Assembly (NCBI RefSeq): GCF_016863615.1
Contig: NZ_BOPF01000003.1
Coordinates: 62,001-126,000 of the forward strand
Length of the DNA stretch: 64,000 nucleotides
Origin: Virgisporangium aliadipatigenens
GTDB taxonomy: Bacteria > Actinomycetota > Actinomycetes > Mycobacteriales > Micromonosporaceae
Direction of reading: 5' to 3'
Below the pieces are notes generated by a model. It was not told the origin of the DNA, made no database searches, and saw only the letters and a program-made list of their open reading frames with translations. A program made the translations under genes and the position numbers. Of this stretch, positions 1-9,140 are shown piece by piece (the first letter of the stretch is position 1; every line of letters starts with the position of its first letter).

Positions 1-157
1 TGGCCATCGCGGCCGGATACCGTCCGGCGACCGGCCGCAGCAGGTCGACGGCCCGGTCGGCCTCCTGGATCGCCCACGCGTGCTCGCCGATCCGGGAGAA
101 CCGCATGGCCGACGCCTCGCGGCGTTGCGCCCGCCGCGTCAGCGGTGACCGCCCCAT
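1..157 (-). CDS. Partial TPR-like helical protein (5' part only)
   Basis: Only the first 52 codons are inside the window; the rest lies to the left. The visible peptide is helical and Arg/Ala-rich, with a stretch like EHAWAIQEADRAVDLLRPVA. This matches the look of tetratricopeptide-type repeats found in actinobacterial regulators and scaffold proteins. The ATG at 157 is the first plausible start, but no good Shine-Dalgarno precedes it and the frame stays open upstream, so the true start could be elsewhere. The function cannot be assigned. Confidence 0.4.
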   Translation of the reverse strand, partial: MGRSPLTRRAQRREASAMRFSRIGEHAWAIQEADRAVDLLRPVAGRYPAAMA

Positions 158-213
158 CGGCCAAGGGTAATGCGTCGAGACGACCCGCCCGTCGCGGTAA
201 CGGAGGCGGCCGC

Positions 214-1032
214 TCAGGCGACGAAGCGGGTCCGCCGGCGCCGGTGCAGCACGAACAGGACGGCACCGAGCCCGGTGAGCACGAGGCCCGCGCCGGCCAT
301 CAGCGGAATGTCGCTACCGGTCACCGGCAGGCCGGGCGACGCCGGGCGCGACGCGGTCGGGGTGACGACGGCGGTGGGGGAGGCCGACGCGGCGGCCGAC
401 GGCGACGGCGACGCCGGACCGGACACCGACGGCGACGGGCTCGGCGTCTCCTGCGCGGTCGGCCGGAACACCAGGTCCAGCCAGTAGTTGTCGTGCCCCG
501 GCGACACCTGGTCGGGGAAACCCGCGCCGCTGTGGTAGAGCGAACCCGCCGGCGGGATGTGCAGCGGCCCCGAGTCGAGGCCCCGCTCGACGAACGTGCC
601 GCGGCTGAGCGAGTAGAAGCCCGCGCCGGTGTGGTACGAGGCGACGTAGTCGGTGTGCGCCTTGATGGCCACCGGCTCGGCGAAGGCGACGGTCTGCCAG
701 CCGGTCGCGGTCTCGTTCTTGAACGTCGCCGTCGCCAGCAGAACGCCGTCGATCGTCCACAGTGAACCGGTGTGCTCGCCGGTGTTTTTGGCGCCCTTGT
801 AGAAACGCAGTTTCGTGATGGTGCCGTCCTCGTCGGACGTGAACCGGAAACCCAAGTCGTACGCGTTGGAATCCTCGAAACTGGCAATTTCGGGTGTGTC
901 CGAATTGGTGAAGAAACTGACCGTCCGGTCGGCCGCCGAAACCGGTGGGGCCGTCAGCGTCAGCGCCGCCACGCAGGCCACCGCGCCGGCTGCACCGGCC
1001 ACGCGCATTCCCACCCGCAAGCGTCCGCCCAT
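214..1032 (-). CDS. LPxTG-anchored surface protein with DUF4082 domain
   Basis: 272 aa. A Sec signal peptide (residues 1-34, ending VSAA) is followed by a DUF4082 beta-sandwich of about 150 aa, which starts RTVSFFTNSDTPEIASF and includes TKLRFYKGAKNTGEHTGSLW. Then comes a Pro/Ser/Thr/Ala spacer (about 190-235) and a sortase signal LPVTG, a hydrophobic helix and an Arg-rich tail. The protein is therefore probably exported and covalently attached to peptidoglycan. DUF4082 often occurs in large extracellular actinobacterial proteins and may be a binding module; here it stands alone. The ATG start has an AGGGA Shine-Dalgarno about 8 nt upstream. No sortase gene is in the window. Ligand unknown. 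Confidence 0.85.
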   Translation of the reverse strand: MGGRLRVGMRVAGAAGAVACVAALTLTAPPVSAADRTVSFFTNSDTPEIASFEDSNAYDLGFRFTSDEDGTITKLRFYKGAKNTGEHTGSLWTIDGVLLATATFKNETATGWQTVAFAEPVAIKAHTDYVASYHTGAGFYSLSRGTFVERGLDSGPLHIPPAGSLYHSGAGFPDQVSPGHDNYWLDLVFRPTAQETPSPSPSVSGPASPSPSAAASASPTAVVTPTASRPASPGLPVTGSDIPLMAGAGLVLTGLGAVLFVLHRRRRTRFVA

Positions 1033-1130
1033 TGTAAGTCCCTTTCACCTTTTCGTGAGCGCGGTAAAGGTAGCCGAAAGAAACGGGTGTGGCTAGACGG
1101 GCCAATGAATCGGAAGATAACGCATTCGCA

Positions 1131-3044
1131 TCAGGAAACGAGCAACGTCACTGCTATCGGGGCGTGGTCGGAGGCGGTGGTGGTGCCGACCGACGGTTCG
1201 CTCGCGGTGAGCCCGCCGCGCGCGAGTACGTGGTCGATCTCCTCGGTCGGCCGATCGGCCGAGAACGTCCGAAGTGGACGGAACGCGGCCAGCGAATCGC
1301 CGTAGCCGTTCTCGGCGAACGCGCGCATCGATTCGTCGCCGGGGTGGATGTTCAGGTCGCCGGCGATGACGGTCGGGCGGTCGCCGCCGAACCGCGTCGC
1401 GAACTCGCTGATCTCGCGCACCTGCACCAGCGGCGGCCGGCCGGGAGGCGGCTGGATGTGCGTGGCGACGACGGCGATCTCCCGCCCGCCGACGCGCACC
1501 ACGACACCCAGCGCCTGGGCGCCGGTCGGTGCGCCGTCCGGGCTCAGGCGCACGGACTCGCGCGCGGCGACCAGCAGGTCGGTCAGGACGGCGTCGCCCC
1601 AGACCGGATCGGCGGCCGGCGCGAACGAGTACCGCATGCCGAGCCGCCGCGCGAGGACGGCCAGCGTGTCGTGGCCGCCGTTCAGCAGCCAGGCGCGGTC
1701 CACCTCGGAAAGCACCACCACGTCGGGGCGTTCGCGGCGCACCGCGCGGACCACGGCGTCCGGGTCGAACGTGCCGTCGAGCCCGAAGCCCATCCGGATG
1801 TTGTAGGCGACCAGGCGCAGCGACCGCGCGTCCGGCCGTTCGACGGGAGCCGGCGGCGATCCGGCCAGGAAGACCAGGATCCCGACGAAGGCGGGCAGCA
1901 GCGCGGAGGACCACCTGAGGTCCCGCTCGTCGACGTGATCGCCCTTGCCGGCGAACCGCAGGGCGCGCAGCGCGACGTAGCCGGCGACGGCGACCGGCAC
2001 CCAGCGATTCGGGTAGCCGATGTCGTAGGCGGCGTAGTAGGCGACCGTGGCGGCGGCGAACAGCAGCATCCCGCCGAGCGCCGCGGTGCCCGTGCGCGCC
2101 GCCGGGTGCCGGGTGCCCCACGCGGCGACCGACAGGCAGCGGCCGAGTCCCCAGGCGGCGCAGCAGATCGCGACGACGCGCGCGAGCGGGCCGTATCCGT
2201 GCGTGGGCACATACATGTACAGGCCGACGCCGAGGACCAGCAGCACGCCGGCGACGACGCCCGGCTCCGGCAGGAGGTTGTTCAGCCGGGTCGCCCCGCG
2301 CCAGAACGCCACGACGGGGACGGCGAACAGCGGCCACAGCCACAGGGAGACCGGTTCGGCGACGCCGGTGCCGCTGACGTCCCGGGGCAGGCCGCCGGCC
2401 AGGTAGGACAGTTCCGCGGTGAAGGCCGCGGGGGACAGCAGCGCCATGCCGGTGAGCAGGAACGTCGGCCCGACGAGCGACCAGCCGGGCGCGGCCCCGG
2501 ACGAGAGGTTCCACGGCGGCCGGAACGCGAACGACAGGAACAGCAGCACCTCGAGCCCGGCGACGGCGGCCGCCCACCAGGTGCCCCGCCACGTGAGGTC
2601 GACGGTGCCCAGCAGCAGGTGCTGCACGCCGGCGAGCACCGCCCCGGCCGGCACGGCGGGCACCGGCGCCACGCCGTCAATCGCCTGCGCGGCGAGCCAC
2701 ACCAGCCCGCAGAGCAGGCCGGCCGACGCCACGTACAGCTGCGACTGTCCACCGTGGACGAACGTCAGCGCGAACCGGCACCCGCCCAGCCCGAGCGCCG
2801 CGGCCCCCGTCAGCGTGTGCTTTCCCGGCGTCGACAGCCGCCCCCACGCCGGCACCACGGCGAACGGCACCAGGAACCACAGCAGCGCGAAGCCGCCCAT
2901 GAGTTCGGCCGGCGTGGATCCGGCCGCACCGAAGATCGTGATGACGGACGGCAGCCAGACCCGCAGGACATCGATGAGAACCAGGGTGCCGAGCGCCAGC
3001 ATGGGTTCGCTCCAGCGCCACTCGCGCTCCATGTCGAGGCTCAC
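1131..3044 (-). CDS. Membrane protein with C-terminal endonuclease/exonuclease/phosphatase domain
   Basis: About 637 aa from the chosen GTG; the frame is open to an ATG at 3131 and an ATG at 3032 is also possible. The N-terminal ~390 residues contain about ten hydrophobic segments. The C-terminal ~250 residues are an EEP (DNase I/sphingomyelinase-fold) domain with VAYNIRMGFG, LSEVDRAWL, ATHIQPPP, AGDLNIHPGD and SDHAPIAV, which carry the usual Asn, Glu, His, Asp-Asn and Asp-His catalytic residues. Related actinobacterial proteins are annotated as membrane-linked phosphodiesterases, and substrates may be lipids or nucleotides. The catalytic domain follows the last helix, so which side of the membrane it faces is unclear. 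Monocistronic. Confidence 0.8.
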   Translation of the reverse strand: MSLDMEREWRWSEPMLALGTLVLIDVLRVWLPSVITIFGAAGSTPAELMGGFALLWFLVPFAVVPAWGRLSTPGKHTLTGAAALGLGGCRFALTFVHGGQSQLYVASAGLLCGLVWLAAQAIDGVAPVPAVPAGAVLAGVQHLLLGTVDLTWRGTWWAAAVAGLEVLLFLSFAFRPPWNLSSGAAPGWSLVGPTFLLTGMALLSPAAFTAELSYLAGGLPRDVSGTGVAEPVSLWLWPLFAVPVVAFWRGATRLNNLLPEPGVVAGVLLVLGVGLYMYVPTHGYGPLARVVAICCAAWGLGRCLSVAAWGTRHPAARTGTAALGGMLLFAAATVAYYAAYDIGYPNRWVPVAVAGYVALRALRFAGKGDHVDERDLRWSSALLPAFVGILVFLAGSPPAPVERPDARSLRLVAYNIRMGFGLDGTFDPDAVVRAVRRERPDVVVLSEVDRAWLLNGGHDTLAVLARRLGMRYSFAPAADPVWGDAVLTDLLVAARESVRLSPDGAPTGAQALGVVVRVGGREIAVVATHIQPPPGRPPLVQVREISEFATRFGGDRPTVIAGDLNIHPGDESMRAFAENGYGDSLAAFRPLRTFSADRPTEEIDHVLARGGLTASEPSVGTTTASDHAPIAVTLLVS

Positions 3045-3175
3045 GTCCGCGAGGGTACGGCCCGCACGAGCATCCGTCCGGGTGCCGCAAATGCGCCGCA
3101 CGGCTGTTGACAAGCGCGGGTAGAACGGCATGTGCGGCGGAGGGTATGGTGGGCCCGCATCGGCGTTGATCAGCA

Positions 3176-5572
3176 GTGATGGGGAGCAGGTTGCCGCAGA
3201 GACAGAGTGACCCGGGTCTTCGCCGTGGGCGTTCGCCGTCGGTGCGGCGAGACGTCATCCGGCTGGTGTTCATCCCCGGTCTGGTCGCCCTGGCGCTCTG
3301 GTTCGTGGCCTCCGGTTTCCTTGTCTCCCAGGGCTTCTACAACCGGGCCGTCGCGGACTCGGTCCGGACCGTGTCGATCCCGGCCGTTCCCGCGCTGACC
3401 TCCGTCCTGATGGAACGGAGGATGAGCGTCGCACTGCTGGCGAAGCCGCAGACGGATCCGGGCGAGCTGAGCGCGCAGCGCCGGCTGACCGATCAGAAGG
3501 TCGCCGCGCTGCGCGAGGCGGCCACCGGCGCGTTGGCTCTCGCGCCCGACTCGATCGTGAGCCGCTGGCGGAAGCTCTCCGGCGAGTTGGATCAGCTCCC
3601 ACGCGTGCGCGGCTCCGTCGACGACCGCTCCGGCACCGGTCAGACGGTGTACGCGTTCTACAACACGCTGCTGGACACGGCGACCGACCTGTTCAACACG
3701 CAGGCCCTGGTCGTCCCCGACGTGACGGCGAGTCAGGGCGGCCTCACCGCCGTCGAGGCGTTCCGGATCAGCGACCGGATGACCCGCGCGGCGACGAAGC
3801 TCGACGGTGCCTTCGCGGCGGGCGCCTTCGGTGCGGAGGACTACCTCGAGTTCGTGGTGCTGGTGGGCGGCTACCGCACCGCGCTGGCCACCATCTCGCC
3901 GCAGCTGCGCCCGGCCGCGCGCGCCGGCTACGACCGGCTCGTCGCGGGCGACGCGTGGCGCGAGCTGGCCGCCGCCGAGAGCGCGATCGTCACGGCCGGC
4001 GTGTGGCGCGGCGCCGTCCCGGCGAGCCTGACGGCGCTCCGCGACCGCTGGCAGGAGCTCACCCGCCCCATCTCCGAACAGCTCATCGCCATCACCATCG
4101 ACCAGGCCGACGAGGTCTCCTCCCGGGCCCTGCGCACCGGCAACCGCCAGCTGCTGGCGGCGTCGCTGGGCAGCGTCGTCGCGCTCTCCGTCACGATCGC
4201 GGCGATCGGGTGGGCGATCCGCCGTTCCCGCGAACTGCCGCTGCGGCTGGCGAGGCTCGGCACCGACGCCGCGACCCTGGTGGACCAGCGCCTGCCGACG
4301 ATGCTGGAGCAGCTGCGCCGGGGCGAGAAGCTCGAGGACGCCACGATCGGCCTGCCGTTGCCGGACTACGGGCGCGACGAGATCGGCCGGATGGCCGCCG
4401 TCATCAACAGGTCCCTGCAGGCCGCGTCCGGCGCCGCGATGGACGAGGCGAAGACCAGGGTCGCCGGCACCGCGATGCTGATGGGTATCGCCCGCCGGCC
4501 GCAGCGGCCGGTGCAGCGCGGGCTGAAGGTCATCGAGTCGTTGCAGCACCAGGTCGGCGACGAGAACGTCCTGCGGTCGCTGTTCGACCTCAACCACCAG
4601 TTGACGCAGACCCGCCGGTTCCTGGAAAACCTGGTGATCCTGGCCGGCGGGCAGATCGGCCGGCGCTTCCGCGACCCGGTGCCGGTGCAGCGGGTGCTGT
4701 TGGCGGCGTTCGCGGAATCGCAGCAGTACCAACGCATCTCGCTGCGCCGCGCACCCGACGTGGCGATCGCCGGCCCGTCGGTCGCCGAGACGATCCACCT
4801 GCTGGCCGAACTGCTGGACAACGCGGTGACGTTCTCCCGGCCGGACACGACGGTCTGGGTGACGTGCATGGAGGTGTCCCACGGGGTCGCCGTGGAGATT
4901 GAGGACGCGGGTGTCGGCATGCTGCCCGACGCGCTGCAACGCGCCAACGGGCTGCTCGCCACCGCTCCCGTGCCGGACGTGCGGGCGCTCAAGGACGGCG
5001 CGCAGGTCGGGCTGTACGTGGTGGCCGAGTTGGCTAAGCGCAGTGGCATCACGGTGACGCTGCGACCCTCGGTGTACGGCGGCGTGCAGGCGATCGTCCT
5101 GCTGCCCGACCGCCTCGTCACCCCGATCGCCGAGGACGCGCCCACGGCCACGGTCGAACGCACCCCGGTGCCCGCGCCCGCCCCGCGACCCGCCGACGGC
5201 GCGGTGCGCCCGGCCGTCGGCATCGCCGCGTCGGAGGCCCCGCCGGAGCTGTCGGTGAACGCGCCCGCGGAGCCGGCGACCGACGGCACCGGCGGCGCGG
5301 CACGGGAGACCCGGCCGGCCGAACCCTCCGTTTCACCGGATGCTCTTGAAAACAGTGATCGGCCGGTCCTGCCTCGTCGGGCGCCGCAGCAGCACCTCGT
5401 GGCGGCGCTGCGCGACGAGCCGGCGCGGACCGACCCGCCGCCGGCGGCGAACGCCGAGCGGAGCCCCGAGGCGGCCCGGGAGCGCTTCTCCCGCTACCAG
5501 CGGGCGATGGCCGCCGGTAAGGCCGCGGGGCGCCAGGAGAACGCAACCGGAGAAGAGGGCGGACCGCAGTGA
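3176..5572 (+). CDS. cvnA: Conservon sensor: NIT-domain histidine-kinase-like ATPase CvnA
   Basis: About 798 aa. A transmembrane helix at ~29-51 is followed by a long extracytoplasmic helical NIT-type (nitrate/nitrite-sensing) domain, a second helix near 318-338 and a cytoplasmic dimerisation region containing LFDLNHQLTQTRRFLENL. The HATPase domain has ELLDNAVTFS (N box) and IEDAGVGM (G1). The C-terminal ~170 residues are a Pro/Ala-rich tail. It is the first gene of a cvnABCD conservon, a family thought to work as a G-protein-coupled-receptor-like membrane complex in actinomycetes. GTG 3176 and ATG 3179 are adjacent; a TTG at 3191 has a better GGGGAG upstream, so the start is uncertain. The stop overlaps cvnB by 4 nt. 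Confidence 0.9.
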   Translation: MMGSRLPQRQSDPGLRRGRSPSVRRDVIRLVFIPGLVALALWFVASGFLVSQGFYNRAVADSVRTVSIPAVPALTSVLMERRMSVALLAKPQTDPGELSAQRRLTDQKVAALREAATGALALAPDSIVSRWRKLSGELDQLPRVRGSVDDRSGTGQTVYAFYNTLLDTATDLFNTQALVVPDVTASQGGLTAVEAFRISDRMTRAATKLDGAFAAGAFGAEDYLEFVVLVGGYRTALATISPQLRPAARAGYDRLVAGDAWRELAAAESAIVTAGVWRGAVPASLTALRDRWQELTRPISEQLIAITIDQADEVSSRALRTGNRQLLAASLGSVVALSVTIAAIGWAIRRSRELPLRLARLGTDAATLVDQRLPTMLEQLRRGEKLEDATIGLPLPDYGRDEIGRMAAVINRSLQAASGAAMDEAKTRVAGTAMLMGIARRPQRPVQRGLKVIESLQHQVGDENVLRSLFDLNHQLTQTRRFLENLVILAGGQIGRRFRDPVPVQRVLLAAFAESQQYQRISLRRAPDVAIAGPSVAETIHLLAELLDNAVTFSRPDTTVWVTCMEVSHGVAVEIEDAGVGMLPDALQRANGLLATAPVPDVRALKDGAQVGLYVVAELAKRSGITVTLRPSVYGGVQAIVLLPDRLVTPIAEDAPTATVERTPVPAPAPRPADGAVRPAVGIAASEAPPELSVNAPAEPATDGTGGAARETRPAEPSVSPDALENSDRPVLPRRAPQQHLVAALRDEPARTDPPPAANAERSPEAARERFSRYQRAMAAGKAAGRQENATGEEGGPQ

Positions 5573-5964
5573 ACAACACGACCTCGTCGAACGACCTGAC
5601 CTGGATGCTGGACGACCTCGTCACGCTGCCCGGGATCGAGTCCGCGGTCGTCCTGTCCTCCGACGGGCTGATCATCAAGAAGTCCTCGTCGTTGCCGCAG
5701 GACATCGCCGACGTGCTCGCGGCCGGCGCCTCCTCGTTGCACAGCATCACCGCCGGCCTGGGCCGGCAGTTCAGGAGCGGGGCGGTCCAGCAGATCGTCG
5801 CGGAGTACGACGGGCACACGCTGTTCGTGGCCGCGGCCGGACAGAACGCCCGCCTCGCCGTCCTCTGTGGACAGTCCGTCGACATGGGCACGGTCGCCTA
5901 CGAGATGGGCCGGCTGGTGACCCGCATCGGCGACTATCTCGGCACCGAGCTACGCCTCCACTGA
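5569..5964 (+). CDS. cvnB: Roadblock/LC7 protein CvnB
   Basis: 131 aa of the roadblock/LC7 (MglB-like) fold, beginning LTWMLDDLVTLPGIESAVVLSSDG, which is characteristic of conservon CvnB proteins. Such proteins bind the partner small GTPase and modulate its activity. The GTG start lies inside the cvnA stop (GTGA overlap), so translation is coupled. Followed after 16 nt by cvnC. Confidence 0.93.
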   Translation: MNNTTSSNDLTWMLDDLVTLPGIESAVVLSSDGLIIKKSSSLPQDIADVLAAGASSLHSITAGLGRQFRSGAVQQIVAEYDGHTLFVAAAGQNARLAVLCGQSVDMGTVAYEMGRLVTRIGDYLGTELRLH

Positions 5965-5980
5965 GGACAGTGGGCGGCCC

Positions 5981-6343
5981 ATGACGGACGACAGCTGGGA
6001 CGGCGGCGACGAGACGGAGGCCGACCTCGTCCCGTTGTACGTGCTCGTCAACGGCCGCACCGCGCCGCGCAACACCGACCTGGACCTGGCGACCCAGGTG
6101 ATCGCGCTGCCGGGCGCGCACGTCCGGCTGGAACCTGTGTACCGCCAGTTGGTCGACCTGTGCGCCGACTGGATCTCGGTGGCCGAGATCGGGGCGCACC
6201 TGCACCGGCCGCTGACCCTGACGAAGGTGATGGTCGACGTGCTGGTCGAGCAGGGCGTGCTGGGGCTCGGCGCGCCCGCGCAGGACACCGGCGACGACCG
6301 GGACCTGTTGCTGGCGGTCCTCGCCGGCCTCGAACGTCTCTAG
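5981..6343 (+). CDS. cvnC: DUF742 protein CvnC
   Basis: 120 aa, DUF742. It has an acidic N-terminus, then LVPLYVLVNGRT and a winged-helix-like core (VYRQLVDLCADWISVAEIGAHL; PLTLTKVMVDVLVEQGVL). DUF742 proteins sit between the roadblock protein and the GTPase in conservons and are thought to be adaptors. The ATG follows a GGGCGG sequence. Third gene of the operon, 12 nt before cvnD. Confidence 0.92.
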   Translation: MTDDSWDGGDETEADLVPLYVLVNGRTAPRNTDLDLATQVIALPGAHVRLEPVYRQLVDLCADWISVAEIGAHLHRPLTLTKVMVDVLVEQGVLGLGAPAQDTGDDRDLLLAVLAGLERL

Positions 6344-6355
6344 CGGAAGGGCACG

Positions 6356-6910
6356 ATGAACGGGGAGCGCAGGTCGGCCAAGGTGGTCGTCGCGGGCGGC
6401 TTCGGCACCGGGAAGACCACGTTCGTCGGCGCGGTGAGCGAGATCCCGCCGCTGACCACCGAGGAACGGCTCACCGCGGCCGGGGTGGGCGTGGACGACC
6501 TGACCGGCCTGGACGAGAAGGGCACCACGACGGTGGCCCTGGACTTCGGCCGCATCACGGTCTCGCCCGAGGTGGTGCTGTACCTGTTCGGCACGCCGGG
6601 GCAGGACCGGTTCTGGTTCGTGTGGGACGAACTCGCGCAGGGCGCGATCGGCGCGGTCGTGCTGGCCGACACCCGCCGCCTCGACAGCAGCTTCCCCGCC
6701 GTCGATTACTTCGAGCGCCGCAAGGTGCCGTTCGTGGTGGCCGTCAACCGGTTCTTCGGCGAGTGCCGCTACAGCGCCGACGAGATCCGCGCGGCGATGG
6801 AACTCCCGCCGGAGGTGCCGCTGACGTTCTGCGACGCGCGGGAACGGGAATCCGCGCGGGATGCGCTGGTCCGCCTCGTGCGGCACGCACTGTCCACAGT
6901 GGTCACCTAG
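6356..6910 (+). CDS. cvnD: Conservon small GTPase CvnD (MglA/Ras-like)
   Basis: 184 aa. The P-loop is GGFGTGKTT, the switch-II/G3 region is LFGTPGQDRFWFVWDEL, and the G4 region reads VAVNRFFG in place of the NKxD of Ras, as is usual in the CvnD/DUF402-linked group. It ends with a CDARERES specificity segment. With CvnA-C it should form a nucleotide-dependent signalling module at the membrane. A GAAGG Shine-Dalgarno precedes the ATG. Its stop overlaps by 4 nt the stop of the convergent FAD monooxygenase, so no separate terminator fits between them. Confidence 0.93.
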   Translation: MNGERRSAKVVVAGGFGTGKTTFVGAVSEIPPLTTEERLTAAGVGVDDLTGLDEKGTTTVALDFGRITVSPEVVLYLFGTPGQDRFWFVWDELAQGAIGAVVLADTRRLDSSFPAVDYFERRKVPFVVAVNRFFGECRYSADEIRAAMELPPEVPLTFCDARERESARDALVRLVRHALSTVVT

Positions 6911-8232
6911 CCGACCGGTCGCCGGGAACGGGCGCGCCGGGCGCCGCGCAGGACGCGCACCACGTGCCCGGGCGCCACCATCGCCGTGGCCGGCGCCAGC
7001 ATGTGCGCCACCTCGATGAACGTCCGGCCCAGCACCGGATCCACCGACGCGGCGATCCGGTACCGGTCGAGATAGCGCGAGAGCACCCGGTCGGCCGTGC
7101 CGCGCGCCCCCTCGACCTCGGGGAAGCGCAGGTCGCCGCCGGCCGCCAGCATCCACGCGCCGTCGATGATCTTCGCGGCGCCCCGGTAGAACCGCGCCGG
7201 CAGGCCGGCCGTCCCCGCCGGCACCAGCTCCCGCAACAGCTTCGCCTCCATCGCGGCGACCGACATGCCCTGCCCGTACGTCGGGTTGAACCCGCACAGC
7301 GCGTCGCCGGTGACGAGGAAGCCCTCGGGATGCCGGGACTGCTTCTCGAAGCGCCGGCGCACGCTCGCCGGATAGCGCATCTTGACGGCGTCCCCGAGCG
7401 GTTCCACCTCGGCCAGCAGGTCTGCGACGTCGGGCACCGGAAGCGACTTCGCGAACATCAGCATGCCCTCGGTGTCGGTCGGCGGGTCCTCGCCGACGAG
7501 CCCGAAAAGCGTGATGCCCCAACGGTTCCCCTCCTGCCGCATCACGGCGGCACCGCGCGGCATGCCGGGGAACGGCACCACCAGCGCGCCGTGCCGCCCG
7601 TCGAACTGCTCCGGGGTGCTGCGGTACTGGCGGGTCACGTAGACGACGTCGGCCTGGAGGCGCTCGGTCCGCGGTTCCGCGAAGCCCAGGTCGGTGAGCC
7701 AGCGTAGCGCCCGGGAGCCCGCGCCCGCCGCGTCGACCACCAGTGCGGCGGGCAGGTCGCCGGCGTCGGTGCGCACGCCGGTGACCGCGCCGCCACTGGT
7801 CAGCGGCGCCAGCGCCGCGACGCCGGTGCGGATGTCCACATCGGACAGTGCCGCCACGCGCCGCCGGATGAGGTGGTCGAGCAGCGGGCGGGTGGCGCCG
7901 ATCGCGGTCAGGCCGGAGGGGGCGGGCGCCAGGCGGTGGCCGTCGAGGTAGTAGGTGTCGTCGACCTGCGGGTCGCCGGTGGCGGCGCCGGCGGCGATCA
8001 GTTCGGCGGTGAAGCCGGGGAGGAGCTCGTCCAGGACCCGCGCGCCGCCGGCGAGCAGCGCGTGCAGGTGCCGGCCCTGCGGGACGCCCCGGCGCGGCGC
8101 CGCCCCGTCGGGCAGGTCGTCGCGCTCCAGGACGGTCACCCGCCGATACGTCCCGCGGAGCGCCCGCGCCGCCAGCAGACCTGCGATGCTCGCGCCGATG
8201 ACGACCGCGTCGCCGTTCCCCGTCATGGTCAT
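6907..8232 (-). CDS. FAD-dependent monooxygenase (aromatic hydroxylase/epoxidase-like)
   Basis: 441 aa. The N-terminus carries a Rossmann FAD motif VVIGASIAGLLAARAL followed by VLERDDLP (ribose-binding acidic residue). A late VTGDALCGFNPTYGQGMSVAAMEA is the GD motif of PHBH/squalene-epoxidase-type flavoproteins. The probable role is NAD(P)H-dependent hydroxylation or epoxidation of a lipophilic substrate; the substrate is unknown. Two ATGs lie six bases apart at the start. It is encoded tail-to-tail with cvnD and head-to-tail after the SDR gene at 8281-9087 (gap 48 nt), so the two may be co-transcribed. Confidence 0.85.
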   Translation of the reverse strand: MTMTGNGDAVVIGASIAGLLAARALRGTYRRVTVLERDDLPDGAAPRRGVPQGRHLHALLAGGARVLDELLPGFTAELIAAGAATGDPQVDDTYYLDGHRLAPAPSGLTAIGATRPLLDHLIRRRVAALSDVDIRTGVAALAPLTSGGAVTGVRTDAGDLPAALVVDAAGAGSRALRWLTDLGFAEPRTERLQADVVYVTRQYRSTPEQFDGRHGALVVPFPGMPRGAAVMRQEGNRWGITLFGLVGEDPPTDTEGMLMFAKSLPVPDVADLLAEVEPLGDAVKMRYPASVRRRFEKQSRHPEGFLVTGDALCGFNPTYGQGMSVAAMEAKLLRELVPAGTAGLPARFYRGAAKIIDGAWMLAAGGDLRFPEVEGARGTADRVLSRYLDRYRIAASVDPVLGRTFIEVAHMLAPATAMVAPGHVVRVLRGARRARSRRPVG

Positions 8233-8280
8233 CGATCTTTACAGACCGTTGCGGGGGAACGGGCGCAGGGGACCCGCGGT

Positions 8281-9087
8281 TCACCCGTGCGTGCGCGGGT
8301 CGAGCACCCGTCCCATCACCGCCGCGCTGAGCCGCCGGCTGACGAGGCGGTTCATCAGGACGCCGAGGCGGTTGGTGCGACCGTCGACGACGCTCGGGCC
8401 GGGATCGCGCCGTTCGAGATGGGCGAGGGCGGTGGCGACCACGTCGTCGGGCCGGCGCACCTTCCCAGCGGTGAGCACGCCCGCCTCGGGTCCCATGCCG
8501 GTCGTGAACTCGGTGGCGGTGGCTCCCGGCGAGACGGCGAACGCGGTGACGCCCGTGCCGCGCAGTTCCGCCCAGAGCGTCTCGGAGAAGCTGAGCACGA
8601 ACGCCTTGGCGGCGCTGTAGACGGCCATCCGGGGCGACGGGAAGTACGCGGAGGCGCCGGCGAGGTTGATCACGAAGCCGTGGCCGTTGCTCACCAGGTC
8701 GGGCAGGAACGCCGCGGTGAGGCGCACCGGTGCGAGCACGTCGAGCGCGATCTCGGCGGCGAGGCGTTCCGGATCGGCGTCGAGGAACGGCGCGAACGAG
8801 CCGATCCCCGCATTGTTGATCAGGCCGGTCACGGCGAGGCCCCGGTCGGCGACGGCCTTGCGCAGGTCGTTCCCGGCGGAGGGGAGCGCGAGGTCGAACG
8901 GCACCGGCTCGACCCGCACGCCGTACCGGCGGCGCAGCTCGTCCGCGGCCGACTCCAGCCGTGCGGCCCGCCGGGCGACGAGGACCAGGTTCGCGCCGCG
9001 CGCCGCCAGGGCGGTGGCGAAAGCGGCGCCGATGCCGGAGCTGGCCCCGGTGACCAGAACGGTGTGCGAGCGGTAGTCCACAGTCAT
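8281..9087 (-). CDS. Short-chain dehydrogenase/reductase
   Basis: 268 aa classical SDR. Visible motifs are TGASSGIG (cofactor), NNAG (LINNAGIG), the catalytic Ser in INLAGASAYF and YSAAK (Tyr-x-x-x-Lys). The residue after the first strand (VARRAAR) suggests NADP(H). The ~30-residue C-terminal extension has a hydrophobic-basic character. It is transcribed away from the LysR gene at 9179, and the shared 91-nt region holds a perfect inverted repeat, so this SDR and the FAD monooxygenase are likely LysR targets. Substrate unknown. Confidence 0.88.
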   Translation of the reverse strand: MTVDYRSHTVLVTGASSGIGAAFATALAARGANLVLVARRAARLESAADELRRRYGVRVEPVPFDLALPSAGNDLRKAVADRGLAVTGLINNAGIGSFAPFLDADPERLAAEIALDVLAPVRLTAAFLPDLVSNGHGFVINLAGASAYFPSPRMAVYSAAKAFVLSFSETLWAELRGTGVTAFAVSPGATATEFTTGMGPEAGVLTAGKVRRPDDVVATALAHLERRDPGPSVVDGRTNRLGVLMNRLVSRRLSAAVMGRVLDPRTHG

Positions 9088-9140
9088 GGAACCGAGTCAA
9101 CCGGCGCCGCGGGGCGGCCGTCCAAGACCCGATGCGCACC

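Noticed and set aside
1089-3110. A 673-codon plus-strand frame opposite the EEP membrane protein
   Set aside because: His/Arg/Gln/Gly-rich, no Shine-Dalgarno, no domain; the opposite strand has EEP catalytic motifs.
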